Assembly: GCA_021531755.1 (NCBI GenBank)
Contig: JADYUK010000022.1
Coordinates: 1 to 47,661 of the forward strand
Length of the DNA: 47,661 nt
Reading direction: 5' to 3'
Origin: Hoylesella loescheii
GTDB lineage: Bacteria; Bacteroidota; Bacteroidia; Bacteroidales; Bacteroidaceae
Shown: one piece after another, positions 33,061 to 40,936 of the stretch
Position numbering within the stretch: the first letter of the stretch is position 1
How the letters are laid out: each line of letters opens with the position of its first letter
Position numbers and translations under genes: made by a program
Notes under the pieces: model-generated
What the model saw: only the letters and a program-made list of their open reading frames with translations
What the model was told of the DNA's origin: nothing
Database searches by the model: none

Positions 33061-34092
33061 ATGACAGAAAAGAAACCGAAATATATCAAGGGCGTAGGTT
33101 GGCGTTACGAAACGGAGCACAACCAGAAACGCCGGTACATAGGCCATCGCTACAATGACGTGGGAACGTATCTCGTTACCATCGTTGTGGAAGGGCGCAA
33201 ACCTGTCTTCGGCAGTGTGGCGGGCAATATCATGGCACACCCTACGGCCCCCAACTACCCTGCCACAGTGCTCTCCCCTTTAGGAGAGAGGGTATTGAAC
33301 GAGGAACTGCCCAAGATACACTCCATATACCCTATGGTGGAGGTATGGCCACCCGTATGCATCATGCCTGACCATATCCATCTCATCATCCGCATCAACA
33401 GCCTCTTGCCGCCCAAGAAACACCTTGGTATCATCGTGGGAGCCTTCAAGGGAGGAGTGAGCAGGGCATGGGGAGGAGGAACACTCTTTGAAGATGGATA
33501 CAACGACCGCATTCTCATGCGCGACGGGCAGCTGAAGAACTGGACAGCCTATCTGCGTGCCAATCCGTACCGCTGGTTAGTGAGACGTGAACGGCCGCAT
33601 CTGATGAGGCGCTCGCTTTGTATCATGATAGGTGGAATACGCTATGGTGCTTTCGGCAACTTCATGCTGCTGAGGCATCCCGAGAAGGTGCAGGTGTTCT
33701 TTCATAGGAGAACGGTGGAAAATGGGCATGAAGTGGCTACAGAGCAGACAATCTTCTGGCAAAGGGAGCATGAGCGGCTGATGGAAGCTGCCGCCCAAGG
33801 CGATGTGCTGGTAACGCCGGGCATCAGCGAGTGTGAGAAACGCATAAAGAACGAGTGTCTGCAAGAGCGATACCCCCTCATCCATATACAGGACAAACCC
33901 ATCGGGCAGTACTGGAAGCCAGAGAGGAGCCGCTTTGAGGCATGTGTGGCCGGCACGCTCCTCATTCTCGCGCCATGGCAGGAAGACCAGAGGGGGGATA
34001 GTGATTATGCCCGTTTCCATAACCTCAACAGCCTTGCTGCTGCCATCTGCTCCCTTGATACAGAAACAGCAATGAAACTGACGACAGGCTGA
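33061..34092 (+). CDS. REP-associated tyrosine transposase (RAYT, HUH/Y1) with extra C-terminal domain
   Basis: A 343-residue protein. Residues about 25-180 form the Y1 transposase fold: PDHIHLII (103-110) holds the HUH pair His105/His107. LFEDGYNDRILMRDGQLKNW and AYLRANPYRWLVR follow, with Tyr164 the probable nucleophile by analogy with YI..NP in RAYTs. The remaining 160 residues form a second domain (ILRY-like GAFGNFMLLRHPEKVQVFF; GDVLVTPGISECEKRIKNEC; FEACVAGTLLILAPW) that recalls a DprA/SLOG-like nucleotide-binding fold but is unassigned. The last codons (LTTG and stop) lie inside the repeat unit that follows. RAYTs nick and move single-stranded hairpin repeats; the flanking repeats fit that role. 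Confidence 0.85.
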   Translation: MTEKKPKYIKGVGWRYETEHNQKRRYIGHRYNDVGTYLVTIVVEGRKPVFGSVAGNIMAHPTAPNYPATVLSPLGERVLNEELPKIHSIYPMVEVWPPVCIMPDHIHLIIRINSLLPPKKHLGIIVGAFKGGVSRAWGGGTLFEDGYNDRILMRDGQLKNWTAYLRANPYRWLVRRERPHLMRRSLCIMIGGIRYGAFGNFMLLRHPEKVQVFFHRRTVENGHEVATEQTIFWQREHERLMEAAAQGDVLVTPGISECEKRIKNECLQERYPLIHIQDKPIGQYWKPERSRFEACVAGTLLILAPWQEDQRGDSDYARFHNLNSLAAAICSLDTETAMKLTTG

Positions 34093-34276
34093 CGCCTGAC
34101 GAACAGGGGCTCGAGGCTGATGAGGGGAAGGAAAACTCCCCTGAGGCTGATAAGGGGAAGAAAAGCCCCCCTGTTATGAAGCTGACGACAGGCTGACGCC
34201 TGACGAACAGGGGCCCTGAGGCTGATGAGGGGAAGGAAAGGGCCCTGAGGCTGATAAGGGGAGGAAAAAGCCCCTG
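34072..34276 (+). repeat. Two tandem RAYT-linked repeat units
   Basis: Unit 1 starts at 34072 and unit 2 at 34176. Their first 38 bases differ at one position and contain CTGACGACAGGCTGACGCCT and GACGAACAGGGG, with the hairpin CAGGC-TGAC-GCCTG. Each continues with two GAGGCTGAT-type blocks and purine-rich GGGGAAG runs that can pair with CCCC. Unit 1 includes the transposase stop codon at 34090-34092. A third copy lies inverted at 3971-4074. Confidence 0.88.
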
Positions 34277-34310
34277 TGTCTGTAGCGTAAGCTACTGAAA
34301 CAAAAACAAA

Positions 34311-34934
34311 TCAGTTTGTGCAGAGGCACACCACGAGGGTGACAGTGAAAACAGCTACGGGGAGCTGCCACAGCCTCAGATACTCACGCCGCCGCTCCTC
34401 GCCCGTCAGGCGGTGGTAGGCCGCGGTGACGATGACGGCGGAGAGGAAACCGAGGAGAGAGCCGACAAGGAGGTCAGAGGGATAATGGACACCAAGGTAC
34501 ATGCGGGAGTATATCTGCAGCACTACCCACAGCGTCATGACGGACAACAGCACGCGCGAGCGGAACCGCATGGCGAGCATAGACAGCAGGCAGACCGTGT
34601 TAGCGGCATGGCATGAGGGCATGCCGTAGGCTCCACCACGGTATCCGTTGACGATATGGACTATGCCGGCCAGCGGACTGTCAACATTGGACGGGCGCAG
34701 ACGGCAGACAAGGGGACGGATGAGGCTGGCGCCAAGCTGGTCGGCAAGGGCGATGCCAAGGCCGATGGCTATGATGAACATGAGGCCACGGCGCACACCA
34801 AGAGTCACGATGACGCTCACGGCTATGGCTATGTACATCGCTATCCATGTGAAACGGTGGGTGATGGCGGGCATCACACCGTCAAGATAATCGCAATAGT
34901 GCTGGTTGAAGAATAGGAAGATATCTGTATCCAT
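34311..34934 (-). CDS. PAP2-family membrane phosphatase
   Basis: A 207-residue inner-membrane phosphatase, probably acting on a lipid phosphate or undecaprenyl pyrophosphate. The three active-site motifs are present: RPLVCRLRPS (KxxxxxxRP-like, with Arg in the first position), MPSCHAAN (PSGH-like, Cys in place of Gly) and SRMYLGVHYPSDLLVG (SRxxxxxHxxxD). Five or six hydrophobic helices surround them. The ATG at 34934 is chosen because METD/MDTDIFLF is the usual beginning; an ATG at 34955 adds seven residues. It ends the group of envelope genes transcribed from 42.5 kb, with the thioesterase 121 bp upstream. A role in recycling lipid carrier for the neighbouring glycosyltransferases is plausible. 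Confidence 0.88.
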   Translation of the reverse strand: MDTDIFLFFNQHYCDYLDGVMPAITHRFTWIAMYIAIAVSVIVTLGVRRGLMFIIAIGLGIALADQLGASLIRPLVCRLRPSNVDSPLAGIVHIVNGYRGGAYGMPSCHAANTVCLLSMLAMRFRSRVLLSVMTLWVVLQIYSRMYLGVHYPSDLLVGSLLGFLSAVIVTAAYHRLTGEERRREYLRLWQLPVAVFTVTLVVCLCTN

Positions 34935-35055
34935 CTCTCTTTTATGTTTATGCACACCTGATTAGGAGGGTCTGTTTTTCTCTCTCCACGGGGGCAGCTG
35001 AGGGTGCCTGACAAGTAGGGATTGATGTTGATGTGGGGCTGCTGTCAGCCCATGC

Positions 35056-35535
35056 TTATGGCTCGTCCTCCACGCGGCATGGTGTGAAGTGCATGTCCCG
35101 CTCCGCCTTCTCGCGTGGGAATGTGAAGTATGTGCATGTCGCCTCGGTGCATACCCTGTCTGCTGAGTCGGTGAGGGACGCCTCTATGGTGATGATGTTG
35201 CGCTTCTGTCCGGTGATGCGGGCGCGGGCTGTCAGCTCTGTGTCGAGTGTGGAGACGGGGCGGCGGTAGCGTGTCTCCATCTTCGATGTCACGCCGGCTG
35301 TCTGCAGCTTGCGTGTCACTACCCATCCGCAGACCTCGTCGAGGATAAGGGCCTGTATCCCTCCGTGGAGCGTGTTGAGCCATCCCTGGTGGTCGGCAGT
35401 GGGGCGCCAGCGTGTCACGATGTCGTCGCCGTCCTCGTAGAAGCATAGGTGCAGGCCTATGGGGTTGTCGGGCGAGCAGCCTATGCAGTTATATCCTGCC
35501 ATGCCCTCCCATGGGTTTATTATTCTCTTCAGCAT
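35056..35535 (-). CDS. PaaI-type hotdog-fold thioesterase
   Basis: A 159-residue protein with the hotdog fold. The block GWLNTLHGGIQALILDEVCG (about 51-70) is the PaaI/YdiI active-site region, where HGG and the Asp/Glu of LDE bind and activate water. KMETRYRRPV and ITIEASLTDSADRVCTEATC form the central strands. It likely hydrolyses an acyl-CoA. The N-terminal YNCIGCSPDNPIGLHLCF is typical of the Bacteroidetes members. It follows the GT4 gene by 15 bp and so is probably co-transcribed with it. The acyl substrate is unknown. Confidence 0.9.
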   Translation of the reverse strand: MLKRIINPWEGMAGYNCIGCSPDNPIGLHLCFYEDGDDIVTRWRPTADHQGWLNTLHGGIQALILDEVCGWVVTRKLQTAGVTSKMETRYRRPVSTLDTELTARARITGQKRNIITIEASLTDSADRVCTEATCTYFTFPREKAERDMHFTPCRVEDEP

Positions 35536-35550
35536 GATAGTGTCTTGTTT

Positions 35551-36732
35551 TTATTGGGTTTTGCTTTTTCCTGCCTCCATTATCCGCTGTATCTCTCTGG
35601 CGACAGTCTCAGGCGATGCCATACCCTCGACGATGTCGTGGTTGCGGGGAGATGGCATGATACGGGCCACCTCTTCCATGCGTAGGCGGAGAGTGTCGGC
35701 GTCGCCAGCCTTGGCTATGAGGACACTGCCGGCATACTCGGGGTAGTAGGGGACGGCGTCGGTCGAGACGACGGGGATGCCTGTGGAGAGGGCCTCAAGG
35801 ATGACGAGGGGCTGGACCTCGGCACGTGAGGCAAGGACAAGGGCGTCAGAATGATACAGGAGGCTGCGCACATGGTCTCTGTCGAGGTCGCCATGGACGA
35901 TGACCTGTCTGCGGCGTTGCGGGGGGACATGGTCCTTGATGATGCGGAGAAATGTCTTGCCGTCTGTCCCGCGCCCTGCTATGTGCAGCTCGCTGTCGTC
36001 GGTCATCATGCCGAACGCCTCAAGGAGGATGTCATATCCCTTGCGTATATACTCACGCTTGTTGGCTATGCCGAGGCAGCAGTATCTCATGGGGCGTCCT
36101 GCCCGGGGCTCCCGTCCGCGGCAGGCGAAGAATGTCGTGTCTATGATGTTCGACACCACATGGAGCTTGAACTGTGTGCCGAAGAACTCCCGCAGGTCGC
36201 CGACTACAATGTCCGATACCGTTATCACTGCCCTGGCGCGCTCCATGGCTTCCTGTGTCAGCTGGCGTGCCCACTGGTGGCGTGTCCATCCCTCGCCGTA
36301 TTCACTGCGGAACATCATTCCCGGGATATGCTCTGTGATGATGTACGGGACACCATGTCTCCGGCTTATGGCCATCGCCGCCACACCTGCCCATTGTGAG
36401 CAATGGGCGTGGATGATGTCCGGATGGCCGTATTCTGCCACATATTCATCATAGAGCCTTGATATATGCCGGCAGTGTCTCCTCTGGTTGAGATGTGTCA
36501 TGCGTGGCATTCCCCTCATGCCGCAGCTCAGCATCATTATCCCCTCAGCCGCCTCCCCGTGCCTTGGTGTGCTGCATGATGAGAGCCACAGGCGAGGGTA
36601 GACCGTCAGTCCGTGCTGCTGGCAGTGTATGATGCCTACATGGTTGCCTATGGCGTGGAGCGCCTTCGCCTGCTCTATGGCAAAGGAACCGCCGTAGGGT
36701 GGCAGGAATGATGGTATGACGAGGATATGCAT
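35551..36732 (-). CDS. Family 4 glycosyltransferase
   Basis: A 393-residue GT-B retaining glycosyltransferase. The ATG at 36732 is used because MHILVIPSFLPPYGGSFAIE is the standard GT4 opening; an in-frame ATG at 36798 would add an unlikely 22 residues. The donor-site half shows GIANKREYIRKGYDILLEAF, then SRAEVQPLVILEALSTGIPV with the EX7E glutamates, and STDAVPYYPEYAGSVLI. It should add a sugar to a lipid-linked glycan on the cytoplasmic face. The GT2 gene lies 107 bp upstream and the thioesterase 15 bp downstream. The sugar is unknown. Confidence 0.92.
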   Translation of the reverse strand: MHILVIPSFLPPYGGSFAIEQAKALHAIGNHVGIIHCQQHGLTVYPRLWLSSCSTPRHGEAAEGIMMLSCGMRGMPRMTHLNQRRHCRHISRLYDEYVAEYGHPDIIHAHCSQWAGVAAMAISRRHGVPYIITEHIPGMMFRSEYGEGWTRHQWARQLTQEAMERARAVITVSDIVVGDLREFFGTQFKLHVVSNIIDTTFFACRGREPRAGRPMRYCCLGIANKREYIRKGYDILLEAFGMMTDDSELHIAGRGTDGKTFLRIIKDHVPPQRRRQVIVHGDLDRDHVRSLLYHSDALVLASRAEVQPLVILEALSTGIPVVSTDAVPYYPEYAGSVLIAKAGDADTLRLRMEEVARIMPSPRNHDIVEGMASPETVAREIQRIMEAGKSKTQ

Positions 36733-36839
36733 ATTATATGGGCCGTCAGTGTATGATGGGGGGATGCCGGATGGATTCTGGGGGGATGGCCATGACACCG
36801 GATATCAGAGAGGAGAAAAGTCTCAGAGAGAGAAAAGTC

Positions 36840-37733
36840 TCAGAGGAGACATGCGGCATAGCCTAACTTGTATATCTTGAACGCCAATAGCGATGGATTG
36901 AGGCCGAGGAGATTCTCTCTGAGCTTCCCGCCTATGGTATGGTGAACCATGCGGACTATGGGCAGGAGATGCATCCGCCGCAGCCTTATGATGGTTCTGC
37001 CGAGTGGCGTCAGGGGCATAAGGATATGCTCGTGGCTGACAAGGGTGTGGAGGGCTGTCTCTGTCTTCTTGAGGAATATGCTGTTATGCTCTATCCCTGT
37101 GTGCTCAAGGCTGTTCTCTATATGCGTTATGCCTATGCCTTTCCTTTGCAGCTCTATGCCCATGAGTGTGTCCTCGTAGCCGTACTCGCGGAGGTCGTCG
37201 CAGAACGGGATGGCTGTGAGCACCTCACGGCGTGCCATGAAGTTGAATGTCGCGAAGTCAGCGTATGGGTGTCGCTGCCGGTATGTGAGGCTTCTCTTCG
37301 CCTCTGCCGCCTTCTCGTATCTGTATCTGAGCGATGTGTATGGCCCTGGCTGGTGTTCCGGGTTTGCCAGTCCGCCTACTATTACTCCTGTCTTTTCTGT
37401 GGCATGGCAGGCAGCTGAGAGATAACGGTTTATGAAGTTGCTGTCTGTGACACGTGCGTCACAGTCTGTGATGATACACCACTCTCCTCTCGCCTCGCCG
37501 ACGAGCCTGTTGCGTATCCTTGCCCTGCCGATGTTCTCTCCGAGGAGGATATACCTGCAGCCTGGCATATCGTCTATACCCTTGTTCGTGGCGATGGCTG
37601 TATGGTCGGTGCTTCCATCGTCCATGACGATAATCTCATGGCTTGTCCCCGCAGCCTCACACTGTCGCTGGAGGTCTCTGACGAGGCTGAGGCATGGGGT
37701 GTTGTATGTCGGTATGAGTATTGAGAGTTTCAT
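36840..37733 (-). CDS. Family 2 glycosyltransferase
   Basis: A 297-residue GT-A glycosyltransferase: MKLSILIPTYNTPCLSLVRD at the N-terminus, EIIVMDDGSTDHT (about 33-45), GRARIRNRLVGEARGEWCII (about 69-88) and the metal motif DCDARV. FATFNFMARREVLTAIPF and YGYEDTLMGIELQRKGIGIT are the acceptor-side blocks. There is no signal peptide. It begins 22 bp after the porZ stop on the same strand, so it may be co-transcribed. It probably builds a surface glycan; the donor is unknown. Confidence 0.92.
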   Translation of the reverse strand: MKLSILIPTYNTPCLSLVRDLQRQCEAAGTSHEIIVMDDGSTDHTAIATNKGIDDMPGCRYILLGENIGRARIRNRLVGEARGEWCIITDCDARVTDSNFINRYLSAACHATEKTGVIVGGLANPEHQPGPYTSLRYRYEKAAEAKRSLTYRQRHPYADFATFNFMARREVLTAIPFCDDLREYGYEDTLMGIELQRKGIGITHIENSLEHTGIEHNSIFLKKTETALHTLVSHEHILMPLTPLGRTIIRLRRMHLLPIVRMVHHTIGGKLRENLLGLNPSLLAFKIYKLGYAACLL

Positions 37734-37755
37734 CTTCCTGAGGGGCTGTTTCTTC

Positions 37756-39861
37756 TTATCTGACTATGGCTATCTTGGCTGTCGGACCCTTTGAGCCGTC
37801 GGCGTATGTCATGAGCACCATGTACACGCCTGATGCCACGTATCGCCCTTTCGTGTCCTTGGTGTTCCATGTGTAGCTCCCTCCTGCCGATGTTCCCTGG
37901 TGAACCATTGCTCCTGAAGCTGCCGTTATGGTTATCTGGGCCCCTGCTGTCATGCCGACGATTGTCACGTCGCCGGTATGGTCGGGCGTGACAGGGTTAG
38001 GATATACGGTTATGTTGTCGCTTTCCATGCTGTCTCCCGTCTGTGTGGCGTCGCTCTGGTATGAGCATATTCCCTTGTCGGTGGCTATCCACAGGCGCCC
38101 TGTGGTGTTGTCGATGAGCAGGTCGTATATGTTGTTGTCGATGAGCGGGGAGTTCGCTGTGGTGAAATGGTGTATCTCTGTGTTGTTGTCGGCAGATATG
38201 AGATACAGTCCGCTGCCTCGTGTCCCCATCCACTTGCGGTTGTTGCTGTCGACGATGATGCGCTTTATCGGGATATTGTCAAGGAGATAGTCAGCATAGT
38301 TGGTGCCGTCGTTGCGTGGCACTTTGTGCTTCATGATGCTCCCCATGTCGCCCATGACATTCTGCTGGCGTATGTAGTATGGCCCGTTCTGTGTCGCGAG
38401 CCATATGTTGCCGTCGTTGTCCTCGGCGAGGTCGTGCAGTATGTCTATGTGGCGCAGGGTGTTGTCCTGGTCGGTGAACTCACGGTAGTCATCAAGCTGG
38501 TCGGTGGAGGGGTCGTAGCGGTATACGGCTGCTGTCTGTCCGTGGCAGTTGCCGAAGAAGATGCGGTTGTGACGTCGTGAGTAGAATGTCCCCTGCTGGT
38601 CGACGAAGTACAGGTTTGAGAATGACGCGTTGTCATGCGGATGGGCTGTCCATGTGCCCTGCTTGTCGAGGCTTATGAGCGGCACGTCGTTCCATCCGTT
38701 CATGACCCATAGGGTGTTGTCCTTGTCGTAGGCCATTGATGTGACGAGGGCGTTGGCCTGCACGTCAGAGCCTCCTATGCCTCTCAGCGGAGTGTTGTGT
38801 GTCGAGTAGGCTGCCACGAACTCGTCGTTGCGGTATTCATACACGCCTGACTGGGCGCCGACATAGAAGTGGTTCTTCTCTGTGGGGTCGAATGCCATGC
38901 AGTTTGCGTTGGTGTATCCGTAGCCTGTCCCGGCCGGCTCAGCCACTTTCTTCCACATCCCGTCCTCGTAGTAATAGGCCATTCCGGCGTTCTGCTTGTA
39001 GAGCTGGTAAGAGTATAGTCCTGCCGTGGCATATATGCGGTTGTTGTGCTGGTAGAGCCGCCAGACATCGTTTGTGGGCGGGCCGTCGGGGCATACTCCT
39101 GCCGCTGTCTGTGTGTATGTGCCGTCGTCAGCCCGTGTGAAAGCGGCGAGGCGTCCCTCTGCGTCAGGGCCCCAGTAGCAGCCGTGGCGCTCGTCGGCGA
39201 CATAGATGCTTGTCTCTTCCTCCTCATAGTCGCCCACTCTCGTCCATACGTTGGGGTTGAGGAGATTGTCAGTGAGGGCGGCCCTGAGCAGTCCGCATGT
39301 CTCTGACATGGCGTAGATATACCTTGTGTCGGTATAGCAGCGGTTCACCTTGCAGTTGAGGATATAGCTGTCGACGATGTATCCCTCGCGTGTGTCAATC
39401 TTCACTATGCCGAATCCTGTCGCCAAGTACGCCATCCTCCCCTCCGTGTATATGGAGTAGATTGTCTTGTCGCCTGCCAGCTCCTTGTCCTTTATGTCGG
39501 TCATGAAGAGTGTCTCGCCCTTCTCGTCGAGCAGGTCGATGGAGTAGTCAGCGTAGGCTATGACGAGTCTGCGTGTCTGGCTTATCCATGCCATGTTGGT
39601 TATATCCTTCGAGTTGAGTGTCGAGATATGGTCGTAGGTCGTGATGGAGTTGTCTGCTGTGTTGTATGAATACAGCGAGCCGGAGGCGATGACGTATATG
39701 ACGTCGCCTGCCGGCTCTATCTTTGTCATTTTGTTATACGACGGGTACAGCCGCCATGTCCCTATCGCCTCAGCGTAGGCTGCTGTGGCGTGGCCTGCCA
39801 TTATTATTATGATGGCCATGAGGAGACGGCGTATGTGTCTGGTTATAAGCTTTCTGTGCAT
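37756..39861 (-). CDS. porZ: PorZ-like type IX secretion system surface protein
   Basis: A 701-residue exported protein with a signal peptide (MAIIIIMAGHATAAYA, about 15-30). It has two beta-propeller-like regions rich in two-component regulator propeller repeats, for example TRRLVIAYADYSIDLLDEKG, LATGFGIVKIDTREG and NRKWMGTRGSGLYLISADNN. The end (NITVYPNPVTPD, then GVYMVLMTYADGSKGPTAKI) looks like a type IX sorting domain. PorZ works in the surface attachment complex that releases the sorting domain and links cargo to lipopolysaccharide. The length is close to, and a little shorter than, the known protein. It overlaps the end of the upstream glycosyltransferase gene by 19 bp, implying coupled translation. 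A generic propeller surface protein is the main alternative. Confidence 0.78.
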   Translation of the reverse strand: MHRKLITRHIRRLLMAIIIIMAGHATAAYAEAIGTWRLYPSYNKMTKIEPAGDVIYVIASGSLYSYNTADNSITTYDHISTLNSKDITNMAWISQTRRLVIAYADYSIDLLDEKGETLFMTDIKDKELAGDKTIYSIYTEGRMAYLATGFGIVKIDTREGYIVDSYILNCKVNRCYTDTRYIYAMSETCGLLRAALTDNLLNPNVWTRVGDYEEEETSIYVADERHGCYWGPDAEGRLAAFTRADDGTYTQTAAGVCPDGPPTNDVWRLYQHNNRIYATAGLYSYQLYKQNAGMAYYYEDGMWKKVAEPAGTGYGYTNANCMAFDPTEKNHFYVGAQSGVYEYRNDEFVAAYSTHNTPLRGIGGSDVQANALVTSMAYDKDNTLWVMNGWNDVPLISLDKQGTWTAHPHDNASFSNLYFVDQQGTFYSRRHNRIFFGNCHGQTAAVYRYDPSTDQLDDYREFTDQDNTLRHIDILHDLAEDNDGNIWLATQNGPYYIRQQNVMGDMGSIMKHKVPRNDGTNYADYLLDNIPIKRIIVDSNNRKWMGTRGSGLYLISADNNTEIHHFTTANSPLIDNNIYDLLIDNTTGRLWIATDKGICSYQSDATQTGDSMESDNITVYPNPVTPDHTGDVTIVGMTAGAQITITAASGAMVHQGTSAGGSYTWNTKDTKGRYVASGVYMVLMTYADGSKGPTAKIAIVR

Positions 39862-40784
39862 GCTTGTGTCCTTGTTGAGGTGTGGTCAGTGATGTGGTGT
39901 TCTCCCGGGTGTCTCATCCGGCTCTCGGTCCTTGCGTTTATCTCTGTGCGCTCCTTGTCGTTGAACCATCCATACTTGTTGAAGTATTTCATGACGCTTA
40001 TGATATGCACGCTGAACAGGTGCAGGCTGCGGCGTGACGCTCTCGAGAACTTGTGGTAGACGGGCAGCATGGGGTAGAAGACAGTCCTGTACCTTCTGTG
40101 CATGCGGCGTGTGATGTCTATATCCTCGGCGTACATGAAGAATCTCTCATCGAACATTCCCACCTCCTTTATCGCCTCCATGCGGAAGAGCATGAAGCAT
40201 CCGGAGAGGAAAGGCACGTCGGTGGGTGACGTCGTGTCCATGTCCCACAGCTCGAAACGCTCGTTGCGGCGGCGTATGAGGGGGAGCGGGAGGCAGAGGC
40301 GGCCGAAGAGGTCGAGCGGTGTCGGGAGGAGTTTTGCCAGCCGCTGTATCGTGCCGTTGGGGTACAGCACCTGGGGCATCATCTGCCCGACATCCTCATG
40401 CCTGGACATATAGTCGAGCAGGGCGGGCATGACACGTGGTCCGAACCACACATCGGGGTTGACGACAAGATGATACCGTGAGCCCTCTTTCATAGCCTCG
40501 CGCAGCGCCACGTTCTGCCCGCCGCCGTAACCGTTGTTCTTATGGCGTATGTAGACTACCTTCAGCCCCTCCTTCTCTACCTTCTCTCTCAGCACAGGCT
40601 CGCCTGTCAGCACACGTCCTGTGAACTCGTTGAGCTCTTTGAGCAGGTGTGGCATGATGTCATACGAGTGGTCTATTATCCATATTGTCGTAACGGGCGA
40701 GGCGAAAAGGCTCCTGAGCACAGGCTCTATGTCCAGCAGGTGGTGCTTGTATGTTACTATGGAGGCTGTGAATCGTTCTTGCAT
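39843..40784 (-). CDS. Rhamnosyltransferase-like family 2 glycosyltransferase
   Basis: From MQERFTASIVTYKHH at 40784 the protein is 313 residues; an upstream ATG (40856) adds 24 residues without a recognisable feature. It is a GT2 enzyme of the WbbL type: KNNGYGGGQNVALREAMKEG, YHLVVNPDVWFGP (metal motif NPDV), DVPFLSGCFMLFRMEAIKEV and GMFDERFFMYAEDIDITRRM are the family blocks. Such enzymes add rhamnose or similar sugars to O-antigen or exopolysaccharide. Its last 19 bp overlap the porZ start. The specific sugar is not readable. Confidence 0.9.
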   Translation of the reverse strand: MQERFTASIVTYKHHLLDIEPVLRSLFASPVTTIWIIDHSYDIMPHLLKELNEFTGRVLTGEPVLREKVEKEGLKVVYIRHKNNGYGGGQNVALREAMKEGSRYHLVVNPDVWFGPRVMPALLDYMSRHEDVGQMMPQVLYPNGTIQRLAKLLPTPLDLFGRLCLPLPLIRRRNERFELWDMDTTSPTDVPFLSGCFMLFRMEAIKEVGMFDERFFMYAEDIDITRRMHRRYRTVFYPMLPVYHKFSRASRRSLHLFSVHIISVMKYFNKYGWFNDKERTEINARTESRMRHPGEHHITDHTSTRTQACTESL

Positions 40785-40936
40785 TACTGTCAGCGGTATT
40801 CTACCGGGCATCTGCCCGTCATTGCTGTTGAGGGAGACAGAGGAGCCCTGCCGCATGGTGGGCCGGAGGTCCCTCTCTCTCCCTCTTCTTTGTTTTTTTG
40901 CTCTGTTATGGTTTGTCTTGAATCTTATGGGCGGGG

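Noticed and set aside
33061..34276. Insertion sequence of the IS200/IS605 type
   Set aside because: The protein is longer, with RAYT motifs, and no TnpB or defined element ends are visible; the flanking units look like REP-type repeats instead.
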